This document shows positions 33,738 to 41,612 of a stretch of 64,000 nt of DNA, piece after piece (position 1 is the stretch's first letter; each line of letters opens with the position of its first letter). The stretch comes from CANMIH01 sp049116335 (GTDB lineage: Bacteria > Pseudomonadota > Alphaproteobacteria > Rhodobacterales > Rhodobacteraceae). Under the pieces are notes generated by a model. That model saw only the letters and a list, made by a program, of their open reading frames with translations. It ran no database searches and had not been told where the DNA came from. The DNA lies in contig JAGDYZ010000012.1 of NCBI GenBank assembly GCA_049116335.1, positions 431,505 through 495,504 of the forward strand. Direction: 5' to 3'. A program made the position numbers and the translations under genes.

Positions 33738-33962
33738 TTAGCCGAAAACGCGTTGCACTTCCTGGCGCGCGATCTCTGGGATGTCCGTTCGGCTGATCCC
33801 GAGATCCGTCAACATACGGTCGTTCAGACCGTCAAGTTCGGTGATCGTGCGGAGGAATACGGTGCGACGGGCACGGTAGTCACGGAATGCGTCAAGCGCG
33901 CGATAGACTGCGCTGGTCAGAGTGGTGCCACGGGCGGGGGCTGCGATTGCAATATGTGCCAT
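33738..33962 (-). CDS. DUF1127 small protein (copy 2)
   Basis: A 74-residue protein. The DUF1127 signature is ITELDGLNDRMLTDLGISRT, then DIPEIARQEVQRVFG. The basic segment FRDYRARRTVFLRT precedes it. It is clearly related to copies 1 and 3 in the last 35 residues but divergent before that, so this is an old rather than recent duplication. It has its own promoter and terminator. Confidence 0.9.
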   Translation of the reverse strand: MAHIAIAAPARGTTLTSAVYRALDAFRDYRARRTVFLRTITELDGLNDRMLTDLGISRTDIPEIARQEVQRVFG

Positions 33963-34032
33963 GAGTATTTCCTATCTTCTGGTCGAGGCGAATTCCCCGA
34001 CGTCTGTCTGAGATCTTTTCTCTCGTGCCCCT

Positions 34033-34061
34033 GATATATGGCCGCTGATAGCGCTAAACAA
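34033..34061 (-). promoter_or_regulatory. promoter candidate of DUF1127 copy 2
   Basis: On the minus strand TTGTTT (34056-34061), a 17-bp spacer and TATATC (34033-34038) lie about 70 bp before the start codon. Confidence 0.6.
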
Positions 34062-34134
34062 ATTCGCGTTTGGACACCCCGCCATGCATTTGCTGCAACG
34101 CAGCATTAAGATTTGACTAAGGCACCAAACAAAG

Positions 34135-34161
34135 AGCCGCCGAGCAGATGCTCTGGCGGCT
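34135..34161 (-). terminator. terminator after DUF1127 copy 3
   Basis: On the minus strand AGCCGCC-A-GAGC pairs with GCTC-GGCGGCT around an ATCT loop, followed by CTTTGTTT. It is a very stable hairpin 30 bp past the stop of the 34191 gene. Confidence 0.8.
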
Positions 34162-34190
34162 TCGGTCTTTAGAGAGAAGAGTGTTTAGCT

Positions 34191-34412
34191 TCAGCCGAAC
34201 ATCTTGCTCACTTCACCACGTGCGGCGCGAGGAATATCATAACGTGTCAGACCCATGTCTGCGAGCAGACGATCATCCAGGCTTTTCAGCTCGTTGACCG
34301 TATTCTGATAGGCGAAAAAGTGGCTCACGCTCTCCATAATAGCCGATGTCACGCGAAAGATAGCAGCGGACAGAGAGAGAGAAGAAGAAGTGTTTACAGT
34401 GATGTAAGCCAT
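34191..34412 (-). CDS. DUF1127 small protein (copy 3)
   Basis: A 73-residue protein. The DUF1127 signature is VNELKSLDDRLLADMGLTRY, then DIPRAARGEVSKMFG. The N-terminus is Ser/Thr-rich (MAYITVNTSSSLSLSAAIFR). GGACGACGACC precedes the ATG. It is the first of three tandem, separately terminated DUF1127 genes downstream of rpmD. Confidence 0.9.
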   Translation of the reverse strand: MAYITVNTSSSLSLSAAIFRVTSAIMESVSHFFAYQNTVNELKSLDDRLLADMGLTRYDIPRAARGEVSKMFG

Positions 34413-34577
34413 GGTCGTCGTCCTAAAGATGGGGCCTGAGTAATGTCCTCGGCAGTTGGTGAGTGTGTTGTCTTGCGTGCTGGGTAATTAGGCACGAATG
34501 GACCAAACGACAATTTCCAGTTCAACAACCCTGTCATGCAGGTATGACATTCCTCAGTCTCAAAGCCGCAAAAGAAA

Positions 34578-34602
34578 AACCCCCGGCGCAGGGCCGGGGG
34601 TT
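34578..34602 (-). terminator. strong terminator after rpmD
   Basis: On the minus strand AACCCCCGG and CCGGGGGTT form the stem, followed by TTTCTTTT. It lies 29 bp past rpmD and ends the spc transcript before the DUF1127 genes. Confidence 0.9.
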
Positions 34603-34630
34603 CTAAGCTTTCATCTAGACAAAGCTAGAT

Positions 34631-34819
34631 TTAGTCGCGCTCTTCCACGATCTCAACGAGATGCGGGATCTTGCGGATCATGCCACGAACCGAAGGGGTA
34701 TCTTCGAGAACGCGGGTTTTGTGCATCTTGTTCAGGCCCAGACCAACAAGGGTCTGGCGCTGGATTGCGGGGCGACGGATCGGGCTACCGATCTGTTTTA
34801 CAACAATGGTCTTGGCCAT
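34631..34819 (-). CDS. rpmD: 50S ribosomal protein L30
   Basis: A 62-residue L30: IVVKQIGSPIRRPAIQRQTL and LGLNKMHKTRVLEDTPSVRG. Full length for the family. It follows rpsE by two bases. It is the last gene before the strong terminator that separates it from rplO, its usual downstream neighbour. Confidence 0.97.
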   Translation of the reverse strand: MAKTIVVKQIGSPIRRPAIQRQTLVGLGLNKMHKTRVLEDTPSVRGMIRKIPHLVEIVEERD

Positions 34820-34821
34820 GC

Positions 34822-35394
34822 TTATGCCTCCTCAGTCGCGGCGGCTGCCGGAGCTTCGTCACGCTTTGGCAGAATGTCAGCGACTTTCTTACCACGACGC
34901 TGTGCAACCTGACGCGGGCTCTGCTGGTTCTTAAGACCATCCAGAGTGGCGTGGATCATTGCATAGGGGTTCTGCGAACCGGTCGATTTCGCGACCACGT
35001 CCTGAATACCCAGCATTTCGAATACAGCACGCATCGGACCACCAGCAATGATACCGGTACCGGTTGGTGCGGTACGCATGATCACTTTACCTGCGCCGTG
35101 ATGACCTTTGCCATCGTGGTGCAGAGTGCGGCCCTCTTTCAGAGGTACGCGGATCATGTTGCGCTTGGCCTGCTCGGTGGCCTTGCGAATCGCCTCGGGC
35201 ACCTCTTTGGCTTTACCTTTGCCAAAGCCTACGCGGCCTTTTTGGTCGCCAACAACAACCAGTGCTGCGAAGCCAAAGCGCTTACCGCCTTTAACTGTCT
35301 TCGAAACACGGTTGATCGCAACCAAGCGATCTGCAAATTCGGGTGCTTCGTCGCGGTCGCGACGGTTGCCCCGGCGGTTTTCACGTTCTGCCAT
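34822..35394 (-). CDS. rpsE: 30S ribosomal protein S5
   Basis: A 190-residue S5 with the double-stranded RNA-binding-like N-terminal domain (FADRLVAINRVSKTVKGGKR) and the C-terminal domain (GTGIIAGGPMRAVFEMLGIQ). An Ala-rich tail (EAPAAAATEEA) follows. It contributes to decoding accuracy at the ribosomal A site. A 163-bp gap with two hairpins separates it from rplR. Confidence 0.97.
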   Translation of the reverse strand: MAERENRRGNRRDRDEAPEFADRLVAINRVSKTVKGGKRFGFAALVVVGDQKGRVGFGKGKAKEVPEAIRKATEQAKRNMIRVPLKEGRTLHHDGKGHHGAGKVIMRTAPTGTGIIAGGPMRAVFEMLGIQDVVAKSTGSQNPYAMIHATLDGLKNQQSPRQVAQRRGKKVADILPKRDEAPAAAATEEA

Positions 35395-35496
35395 GTGGCA
35401 TCCTTGTGTCTATGGTGCACTCAGGCACCTATTGGTCAATCGCAGTGGGCGAAACGCCCCCCGATCATCGAGGTGTTGCCACCTTCAAAACGTAAA

Positions 35497-35552
35497 GCGG
35501 GGATTACCCCCGCCCTACGAGAGAAAAGAACAGGGTGGGACAGGCCCACCCT
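35497..35552. repeat. tandem GC-rich hairpins between rplR and rpsE
   Basis: Two hairpins lie in the rplR-rpsE gap. AGGGTGGG / CCCACCCT is at 35532-35552, followed on the minus strand by TGTTCTTTTC. GCGGGG / CCCCGC is at 35497-35513. Each is preceded on the minus strand by GTAGGG, so they share a framework and may be copies of a short dispersed repeat. The first could act as an internal terminator or attenuator within the spc operon. Confidence 0.5.
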
Positions 35553-35557
35553 ACCCT

Positions 35558-35917
35558 TTAGATTTTCAAGCCACCTTCACGCGCAGCGTCGGCCAGAGCC
35601 TTCACTTTGCCGTGGAACAGGAAGCCACCGCGGTCGAAGTAAGCTTCGGCCACACCGGCGGCTTTCGCGCGCTCGGCAATGGCTGCACCTACTTTGGATG
35701 CCGCTTCGATGTTGTTCTTGCCAACAACACCCAGGCCTGCCTCGAGCGACGAAGCGGAAGCCAGGGTGCGGCCTGCCACGTCGTCGATCAGCTGGCAGCT
35801 GATGTTCTTGTTCGAACGATGAACCGAAAGACGAACGCGACCAGCGTTGACTTTGCGGAGTCTGTTCCGAACGCGCAAGCGGCGCTTGAGGAACAGTGTG
35901 CGTTTGCTGTTTGCCAT
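35558..35917 (-). CDS. rplR: 50S ribosomal protein L18
   Basis: A 119-residue L18 that binds 5S rRNA: RLSVHRSNKNISCQLIDDVA, then GRTLASASSLEAGL and the C-terminal AYFDRGGFLFHGKVKALADA. Full length. It follows rplF by 12 bp. A gap with hairpins separates it from rpsE. Confidence 0.97.
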   Translation of the reverse strand: MANSKRTLFLKRRLRVRNRLRKVNAGRVRLSVHRSNKNISCQLIDDVAGRTLASASSLEAGLGVVGKNNIEAASKVGAAIAERAKAAGVAEAYFDRGGFLFHGKVKALADAAREGGLKI

Positions 35918-35929
35918 AGTCCCGCGCCC

Positions 35930-36463
35930 TTACTTCTTCTTGCCTTCTTTGCGGAAGATGAATTCGCCTTTGTAACGAATGCCCTTGCCTTTGTAAGGCT
36001 CGGGACGACGCCACTCGCGAATGTTCGCAGCCACTTGACCGACCAGCTGGGAATCGTGACCTTCGATCACAATCTCAGTCTGTTTCGGGCAGGTGATGGT
36101 CACACCTTCCGGAATTTGGAAATCAACATCATGCGAAAGACCGAGGTTCAGCTTCAGGACTTTGCCCTGCAGCTGGGCGCGGTAACCAACGCCAACAATC
36201 TCGAGTTCTTTCTTGAAGGTGTTGGTCACGCCATGCACCAGGTTTGCAACCATGGTGCGGGACATGCCCCACTGCTGACGCGCGCGCTTGGATTTGCCGC
36301 GCGGCTCAACCTTCACAATGTTGTCTTCGACGGTGATGGTTACATCATCGGTCGCGGTAAAGCTCTGGGCGCCTTTCGGACCCTTCACCTCGACGGTCTG
36401 ACCCGAAACGGAAGCAGACACACCCGAGGGAAGCTCGACCGGTTTTTTGCCAATACGAGACAT
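35930..36463 (-). CDS. rplF: 50S ribosomal protein L6
   Basis: A 177-residue L6: MSRIGKKPVELPSGVSASVS at the start and RRPEPYKGKGIRYKGEFIFR near the end, with both beta-barrel-like repeats present. ATG 36463 is chosen by family alignment and lies 10 bp after the rpsH stop. It supports the factor-binding region of the 50S subunit. Confidence 0.97.
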   Translation of the reverse strand: MSRIGKKPVELPSGVSASVSGQTVEVKGPKGAQSFTATDDVTITVEDNIVKVEPRGKSKRARQQWGMSRTMVANLVHGVTNTFKKELEIVGVGYRAQLQGKVLKLNLGLSHDVDFQIPEGVTITCPKQTEIVIEGHDSQLVGQVAANIREWRRPEPYKGKGIRYKGEFIFRKEGKKK

Positions 36464-36473
36464 AGAGCCCTCC

Positions 36474-36866
36474 TTAGAATACGGTGCAGAGCACTTCGCC
36501 GCCAACATTCTGGCTGCGAGCGTTTGCATCCGACATCACACCCTTAGGGGTGGACACGATGGTGACACCCAGACCCTGACGGACCTGTGGGATGTCTTTT
36601 ACACCCAAGTAAACACGACGGCCCGGCTTGGACACGCGCTTAACTTCACGGATCACCGGAGTGCCGTCGAAGTACTTGAGCGAGATTTCGAAGGTCGGGT
36701 GACCTGCGGCATCAACGCCTGCTTCGTAGCCACGAATGTAGCCTTCATCGAGCAGAACATCGAGAACGCGGGCACGCTGCTTCGACGCGGGGGTCATGAC
36801 GGTGGACTTACCACGCATCTGCGAGTTGCGGATACGAGTGAGCATATCGCCGATAGGATCGTTCAT
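36474..36866 (-). CDS. rpsH: 30S ribosomal protein S8
   Basis: A 130-residue S8: NDPIGDMLTRIRNSQMRGKS and GLGVTIVSTPKGVMSDANAR. In many bacteria S8 also represses the spc mRNA. Full length, 14 bp after rpsN. Confidence 0.97.
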   Translation of the reverse strand: MNDPIGDMLTRIRNSQMRGKSTVMTPASKQRARVLDVLLDEGYIRGYEAGVDAAGHPTFEISLKYFDGTPVIREVKRVSKPGRRVYLGVKDIPQVRQGLGVTIVSTPKGVMSDANARSQNVGGEVLCTVF

Positions 36867-36880
36867 TACTTAAACCTCCC

Positions 36881-37186
36881 TTACCAGCTGGACTTGACGA
36901 CGCCGGGAAGTTTCCCGTTCGAGCCGAGTTCGCGCAGCATGATACGGCTGATCCGCAGCTTACGGTAGTAAGCGTGGGGACGGCCGGTCAGTTGGCAGCG
37001 GTTGTGAAGACGGGTCGGTGCCGAGTTGCGCGGAAGTTTCGCCAGTTTAAGGCGAGCCTTAAAGCGCTCTTCCATCGGACGCGATTCGTCGACTGCGATT
37101 TCTTTCAGCTCTGCGCGCTTTGCAGCGTAACGAGCCACCAGGCGCTCACGCTTCTTTTCGCGCTCGATCATGGATTTTTTGGCCAT
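36881..37186 (-). CDS. rpsN: 30S ribosomal protein S14 (zinc-free form)
   Basis: A 101-residue S14: the long form without the CxxC pairs of the zinc type (only one Cys, in LHNRCQLTGRPHAYYRKLRI). The C-terminal PGVVKSSW is typical. It lies between rplE and rpsH as usual. Confidence 0.97.
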   Translation of the reverse strand: MAKKSMIEREKKRERLVARYAAKRAELKEIAVDESRPMEERFKARLKLAKLPRNSAPTRLHNRCQLTGRPHAYYRKLRISRIMLRELGSNGKLPGVVKSSW

Positions 37187-37199
37187 GTCTTGCTTCCCC

Positions 37200-37778
37200 T
37201 TAAGCGTTGAAGGGCATGTTGAAATGCTTCAACAGCGCCTTGGCTTGAGCGTCTGCGGTGTGCTCACCGACGGCGCAGGCATTGGTGGTGATGATGATGT
37301 CCATGCCCCAGACTTCGTCAACTTTATCAAAGTCGATTTCAGGGAACACGATATGCTCTTTCATGCCCATGGCAAAGTTGCCACGACCATCGAAAGAAGG
37401 CTTAACACCACGGAAGTCACGGATGCGCGGCATCGCGACGGTCACCAGACGGTCCAGGAATTCATACATGCGCGCGTCACGCAGGGTGACTTTGGCGCCG
37501 ATGATCATGCCTTCACGCAGGCGGAACGGCGCGTGGCTGTTCTTGGCCTTGGTGCCGACAGCCTGCTGACCGGCGATCTTTGTCAGATCTTCGATCGCCG
37601 ACTTGGCTTTTTTCGAGTCGCGCACAGCTTCGGCACCACAGCCGATGTTCAGAACGATTTTATCCAGACGCGGGATCTGCATTTCGTTCTTGTAGCCGAA
37701 CTCTTCCATCATCGCAGCGCGGATCGAGTCCTTGTACTGCGCCTTCAGGCGGGGGGTATAGGTTGCTGCATCCGACAT
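37200..37778 (-). CDS. rplE: 50S ribosomal protein L5
   Basis: A 192-residue L5, part of the 5S RNP: NIGCGAEAVRDSKKAKSAIE and FDGRGNFAMGMKEHIVFPEI. The last residues before the stop, LLKHFNMPFNA, are intact. It shares one base with rplX. Confidence 0.97.
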   Translation of the reverse strand: MSDAATYTPRLKAQYKDSIRAAMMEEFGYKNEMQIPRLDKIVLNIGCGAEAVRDSKKAKSAIEDLTKIAGQQAVGTKAKNSHAPFRLREGMIIGAKVTLRDARMYEFLDRLVTVAMPRIRDFRGVKPSFDGRGNFAMGMKEHIVFPEIDFDKVDEVWGMDIIITTNACAVGEHTADAQAKALLKHFNMPFNA

Positions 37779-38083
37779 CAGATCGCGTCCCCAGTGGTCT
37801 TGGCGAAGCGTACTTTCTTGCCGTCTTCCTCGCGGAAGCCAACACGAGTTGCTTTGCCGTTTGCATCAACGATCGCCAGGTTCGACAGCTCGATCGGCAG
37901 GGCCTTAGGAAGGCGGCCGCCTTGAGCAGTCTGAGACTGACGCTGGTGACGGATGGCGACATTTACGCCGTCCACGATGGCCTTGCCCGCTTTGGGGTCG
38001 ACCGAGGTGATTTCGCCAGTCTTGCCCTTGTCCTTACCGGCAAGAACGATGACCTTGTCACCCTTACGAAGTTTCGCAGCCAT
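37778..38083 (-). CDS. rplX: 50S ribosomal protein L24
   Basis: A 101-residue L24 with an N-terminal KOW motif (KLRKGDKVIVLAGKDKGKTG). It initiates 50S assembly near the tunnel exit. It overlaps rplN and rplE by one base each, a sign of tight coupling. Confidence 0.97.
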   Translation of the reverse strand: MAAKLRKGDKVIVLAGKDKGKTGEITSVDPKAGKAIVDGVNVAIRHQRQSQTAQGGRLPKALPIELSNLAIVDANGKATRVGFREEDGKKVRFAKTTGDAI

Positions 38084-38451
38084 CAGAGCACCTCCGGAGC
38101 CAGCGAGATAATCTTCATGAAGTTTTTCGCACGCAGCTCACGCACAACCGGCCCGAAGATACGGGTACCTACCGGCTCACCTGCAGTATTCAGGATCACG
38201 GCGGCGTTACGGTCAAAGCGGATTGCTGTGCCATCTTCACGACGAACTTCTTTTGCGGTGCGAACGACAACGGCCTTACGGACGTCACCTTTCTTAACGC
38301 GACCACGTGGAATGGCCTCTTTCACCGATACGACGATGATGTCGCCGACCGATGCATAGCGGCGATGCGAACCGCCAAGGACCTTGATGCACTGAACTTT
38401 CCGAGCACCGGAATTGTCAGCTACATCCAGATTGGTCTGCATCTGGATCAT
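38083..38451 (-). CDS. rplN: 50S ribosomal protein L14
   Basis: A 122-residue L14 (MIQMQTNLDVADNSGARKVQ; GTRIFGPVVRELRAKNFMKI). Full length and highly conserved. A 75-bp gap separates it from rpsQ. Confidence 0.98.
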   Translation of the reverse strand: MIQMQTNLDVADNSGARKVQCIKVLGGSHRRYASVGDIIVVSVKEAIPRGRVKKGDVRKAVVVRTAKEVRREDGTAIRFDRNAAVILNTAGEPVGTRIFGPVVRELRAKNFMKIISLAPEVL

Positions 38452-38526
38452 ATGGTTTCTCCCGACCTATGGGGGCTTTTCTCATTAGCTCCCCCAGGGT
38501 TTCGAATAATGCCAAAAGGCTCCGGC

Positions 38527-38757
38527 TTAGTCGGCCAGAACCTCCCAACGTTTCGTCTTGGACTTGGGTGCGCATTCGATGATGCGTACTGCGTCGCCCA
38601 CTGCGAACTTTTGTGCTTCATCATGCGCACGGTACTTCTTCGACTTTTTGATGGTCTTCTGAAGAACGGGGTGCTTGAAGCGACGCTCAACGCGAACGGT
38701 CACGGTCTGAGCATTTGCTGTCGAGGTCACGGTGCCTGTCAGGATACGCTTGGGCAT
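38527..38757 (-). CDS. rpsQ: 30S ribosomal protein S17
   Basis: A 76-residue S17 with an OB fold: LTGTVTSTANAQTVTVRVER and KKYRAHDEAQKFAVGDAVRI. It lies three bases after rpmC. Confidence 0.97.
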   Translation of the reverse strand: MPKRILTGTVTSTANAQTVTVRVERRFKHPVLQKTIKKSKKYRAHDEAQKFAVGDAVRIIECAPKSKTKRWEVLAD

Positions 38758-38760
38758 AAC

Positions 38761-38967
38761 TTAGGCCTCCTGTGCCGCAGCAGCGGCCTTCTGGTTCAGA
38801 ATGGTATTCACGCGGGCCACGTCACGGCGAACCTGACGAACACGAGCGGTGTTTTCGAGCTGACCCGAAGCTTGCTGGAAACGGAGGTTGAAGGCCTCTT
38901 TTTTCAGCTGAACAAGCTGATCGCGGAGTTCATCCGCGGTCTTGTCCTTAAGTTCATTGGCGTTCAT
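38761..38967 (-). CDS. rpmC: 50S ribosomal protein L29
   Basis: A 68-residue L29 (LKDKTADELRDQLVQLKKEA, then FNLRFQQASGQLENTARVRQ). ATG 38967 follows AAAAGGCGCA. It is normally cotranscribed directly behind rplP, but here rplP is 19.6 kb away, so rpmC is the first gene of its unit and has its own promoter at 39108-39136. Confidence 0.97.
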   Translation of the reverse strand: MNANELKDKTADELRDQLVQLKKEAFNLRFQQASGQLENTARVRQVRRDVARVNTILNQKAAAAAQEA

Positions 38968-39107
38968 TGCGCCTTTTCCTTTTCTTCTCACCAGAGGGCG
39001 CCGGTCGTTTAGGTCCGGGTGACCCTTGGGTCTGGTGACGTTTCAGACAAAAAACTTGGCAGTGCGCTCAAGGCACACTGATTCCGTTTATTCGTGCATA
39101 GAGCGTG

Positions 39108-39136
39108 GCTATACGCCCGAAGGTCAGCTCTGGCAA
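39108..39136 (-). promoter_or_regulatory. promoter of the rpmC (spc) operon
   Basis: On the minus strand TTGCCA (39131-39136), a 17-bp spacer and TATAGC (39108-39113) lie about 140 bp before rpmC, in the gap behind the diguanylate cyclase gene. The -35 is identical to that of the rpsJ promoter and the -10 to that of the rpmH promoter. Confidence 0.7.
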
Positions 39137-39164
39137 GTGGATTCGGACGCGTCGAAGCCCTTAT

Positions 39165-40169
39165 TTATTTACGCGCATCGGCAAGGTCGAGTTGCCCCTC
39201 ACCAACGCGGTTTCGACCCTGTTTCTTTGCGAACAACAAACGGCGATCTGCCGCAACCAGAGACTCATCCAGCTCGGACAACGGTCGTGACGGGTTTGTT
39301 CCAATACTGAGCGTGATGGGATCCTCTCCACATCGTACAGTTTCGGACACTCGGGTAAGCAACCCTTGCGCCACCTCTTGGAGGGTGTCATCCGTCGCTT
39401 CCGGCACCAGAACCAGAAACTCATCGCCCCCCGTTCTCAGGACATAGGCTCCTTCTGGTGCTTCGGCGCGAATTTTATGGGCCACCTGGATCAGCACGAG
39501 ATCACCAACGGTGTGGCTGAACTTGTCATTGATACCTTTGAAATGGTCCACATCAATCAACACCAAGCCATAGAGGCGCTGCGACAATTCGGGCATGGAG
39601 AGCATATTTTCCAACACTCGACGATTGTGACAGCCGGTCATCGAATCCCGATAGCTGCTTTCCAGAAGCTCTCTTTGCAAGGTCACGGCCTGCTCAACCG
39701 AAAACCGCATCAACAATACGCTAAAGCCCAGGGCCATTGCGAACCACAGCCCCAGAAGTGTCGCGCCTGAAATCTCCAGAACAGCTGTCACCACAAGACC
39801 GGCCACCACGGAAAATCGTGTCGCCTGCTCAAGCGGTATGGCAATAAACGCACCCAATACTGCAGGAAACGTCCAAAGCGCTCCGTTCGGCCCGTCGGAC
39901 AGCACCGAGACGCAAATCAACCCCAACAAAGCTAGCAAGAGTGCATTCACCGGGATCGGCAACCCTGCCCCTCGGCGATAGGACCAGATGTCCACAACAA
40001 ACATCGAGAAAACGACAAAGACCAAGCCCGCAAGCAGAAACTCCCCTAATACCAAATTCTTCAGCGTCAAAATCAGCAACAAAACTGAGCTGGCCTTCCC
40101 GACGAAATCGGCGACGTCCCACGAGCGAAACAGCGGAATCTGCGGTTCAAAATGTGGGAATAACGCCAT
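39165..40169 (-). CDS. membrane diguanylate cyclase (GGDEF)
   Basis: A 334-residue protein. The N-terminal half has about five to six membrane helices (from SSVLLLILTLKNLVLGEFLL to LLGLWFAMALGFSVLLMRF). The C-terminal GGDEF domain starts near DSMTGCHNRRVLENML and has an intact active loop LRTGGDEFLVLVPEA. The inhibitory RxxD site is replaced by PEGA, so product inhibition at the I-site is probably absent. It is the first gene of the block separating rplP from rpmC, and its stop lies just before the rpmC promoter. Confidence 0.92.
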   Translation of the reverse strand: MALFPHFEPQIPLFRSWDVADFVGKASSVLLLILTLKNLVLGEFLLAGLVFVVFSMFVVDIWSYRRGAGLPIPVNALLLALLGLICVSVLSDGPNGALWTFPAVLGAFIAIPLEQATRFSVVAGLVVTAVLEISGATLLGLWFAMALGFSVLLMRFSVEQAVTLQRELLESSYRDSMTGCHNRRVLENMLSMPELSQRLYGLVLIDVDHFKGINDKFSHTVGDLVLIQVAHKIRAEAPEGAYVLRTGGDEFLVLVPEATDDTLQEVAQGLLTRVSETVRCGEDPITLSIGTNPSRPLSELDESLVAADRRLLFAKKQGRNRVGEGQLDLADARK

Positions 40170-40412
40170 CGAGCGAATGCTCCGTATATTTTAAAGGTAC
40201 ACAAGGGTTGCGAGAGCTAAAAATGTAAGCCTAGCTAGAACATTAAAACGTATTTTCGATCGTTTGGCAAAGGGAAGATGCAGTCATCTGACGCAATTTG
40301 ACCAATAGTCTCAGTAACATGCGCAAGATCCGAGTGGCGTCGTAGCCGTCTGACGACCTCAGCACAACATCTTACTGAAAACTTCTAGCCCAGCGCAGGT
40401 TTAGCGGCGTAA

Positions 40413-41105
40413 TCAGAGACCGATCAACGGATGCACCACAGCAGATTGGAACCAGATCAGCGCCGGATAGGCGCATATCCAAATCCAGAAGAACCTATTC
40501 AAACCAAACAATAGCGCATTCATCAGGTGAAACAGCCCGGCAATGCATAGCCCAAGTTTCAAGGTCAGAGGATTGAGAAGCGCGAGAGGCATCAAAACCT
40601 CAAACCCCATAACCCCCCAAGACATTGCGCAAAGCAGCCTCGGGAAATTCGCCCAGTTCCGAAGGCTTTCCGCGACGGGATAGGCAGAGAACCGAAACAC
40701 GTCACACAGAGCATGGCCCGCGCGCCAGTCTGCGTTGATTATCTTGATGTAGCCCGAAACGAAATACGACAGCACAAGCTGGACCGCGAGGTAGGACACC
40801 GCCAGTTCCCGCCAATAATCAGTTGGAGCGAGGTGATAAAGCCCGAGACAGGTCAGGATAAGCAGCGTCATCTTGTCTGAACCGCCGTTATACGGACCGT
40901 CAAATCTGTACAGTTGCGCGAGCGAGAAAATCCACAACCCCCAAACGGCTACCGAAGCTGCCGGTGGGTACAGAAGCATCAGGCACAAGATCAGCCGCAA
41001 TGCCAGCCACCTGTCCCGTGGCTGTACAAGGAATTCGATCGATTGCACCGCGATGGCGCCCGCCAACAGATACTGGGTGATCTGGACCGTTTCCGAAAGC
41101 GTCAT
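40413..41105 (-). CDS. HTTM-type membrane protein
   Basis: About 230 residues with six to seven membrane helices. YRFDGPYNGGSDKMTLLILT, the following YWRELAVSYLAVQLVLSYFV and SGYIKIINADWRAG match the HTTM family, related to the membrane part of vitamin K-dependent gamma-carboxylase. The carboxylase catalytic part is not seen. The start ATG 41105 overlaps the upstream gene stop (ATGA), so the two proteins are made together. The function is unknown. Confidence 0.8.
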   Translation of the reverse strand: MTLSETVQITQYLLAGAIAVQSIEFLVQPRDRWLALRLILCLMLLYPPAASVAVWGLWIFSLAQLYRFDGPYNGGSDKMTLLILTCLGLYHLAPTDYWRELAVSYLAVQLVLSYFVSGYIKIINADWRAGHALCDVFRFSAYPVAESLRNWANFPRLLCAMSWGVMGFEVLMPLALLNPLTLKLGLCIAGLFHLMNALLFGLNRFFWIWICAYPALIWFQSAVVHPLIGL

Positions 41106-41494
41106 ACCAACCACCCGCTCTCATATTCGACGTAATGGACGAGTGCGCCGCCTTCGCGACTGACGAACACCAGACGAAATCTCAGCGCACCGCTGTGCTC
41201 TGGCAGGGTGTCACGGATCAAACGATGCAATTCCGCTTTGGAGTGATCTGTTTCACGCTCCACAAGTCTCTCTGACAAAGACACCATATAAAGCTGAGTG
41301 TTCCGATCCGGGCTAAAAACCAACCGCCGCAGATAATCGCGCAGACCAAGTCGCTGAGGCAAAGGGTGGCTTTCCTGCCAGGTGTCCTCTCCCTCAAGCT
41401 GAAACTCGACACGAGGCGACGGGGCCACAGTTTTGAAGAAGCGCCAGGACGGGATTAAAGCAGGCAGCAGGAGAGACAGGGTTTTGCGCAACAC
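41102..41494 (-). CDS. partner protein of HTTM gene, unknown function
   Basis: A 130-residue protein with a hydrophobic N-terminus (LRKTLSLLLPALIPSWRFF) that can act as a membrane anchor. A soluble part (RVEFQLEGEDTWQESHPL and FRLVFVSREGGALVHYVEYE) follows. GTG start at 41494. I do not recognise a named domain. The four-base overlap with the HTTM gene predicts a functional pair. Confidence 0.7.
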   Translation of the reverse strand: MLRKTLSLLLPALIPSWRFFKTVAPSPRVEFQLEGEDTWQESHPLPQRLGLRDYLRRLVFSPDRNTQLYMVSLSERLVERETDHSKAELHRLIRDTLPEHSGALRFRLVFVSREGGALVHYVEYESGWLV

Positions 41495-41612
41495 GAAAAG
41501 CCGGACCAGATATTGAAAGCAATCAGATTAAAGCTTTAACGGACCACCCTTACCAAAGCGTTTGCCGCAGGCGTGATTTGGGAAAAACACCCGGTCATGA
41601 TATAGATGGGTC

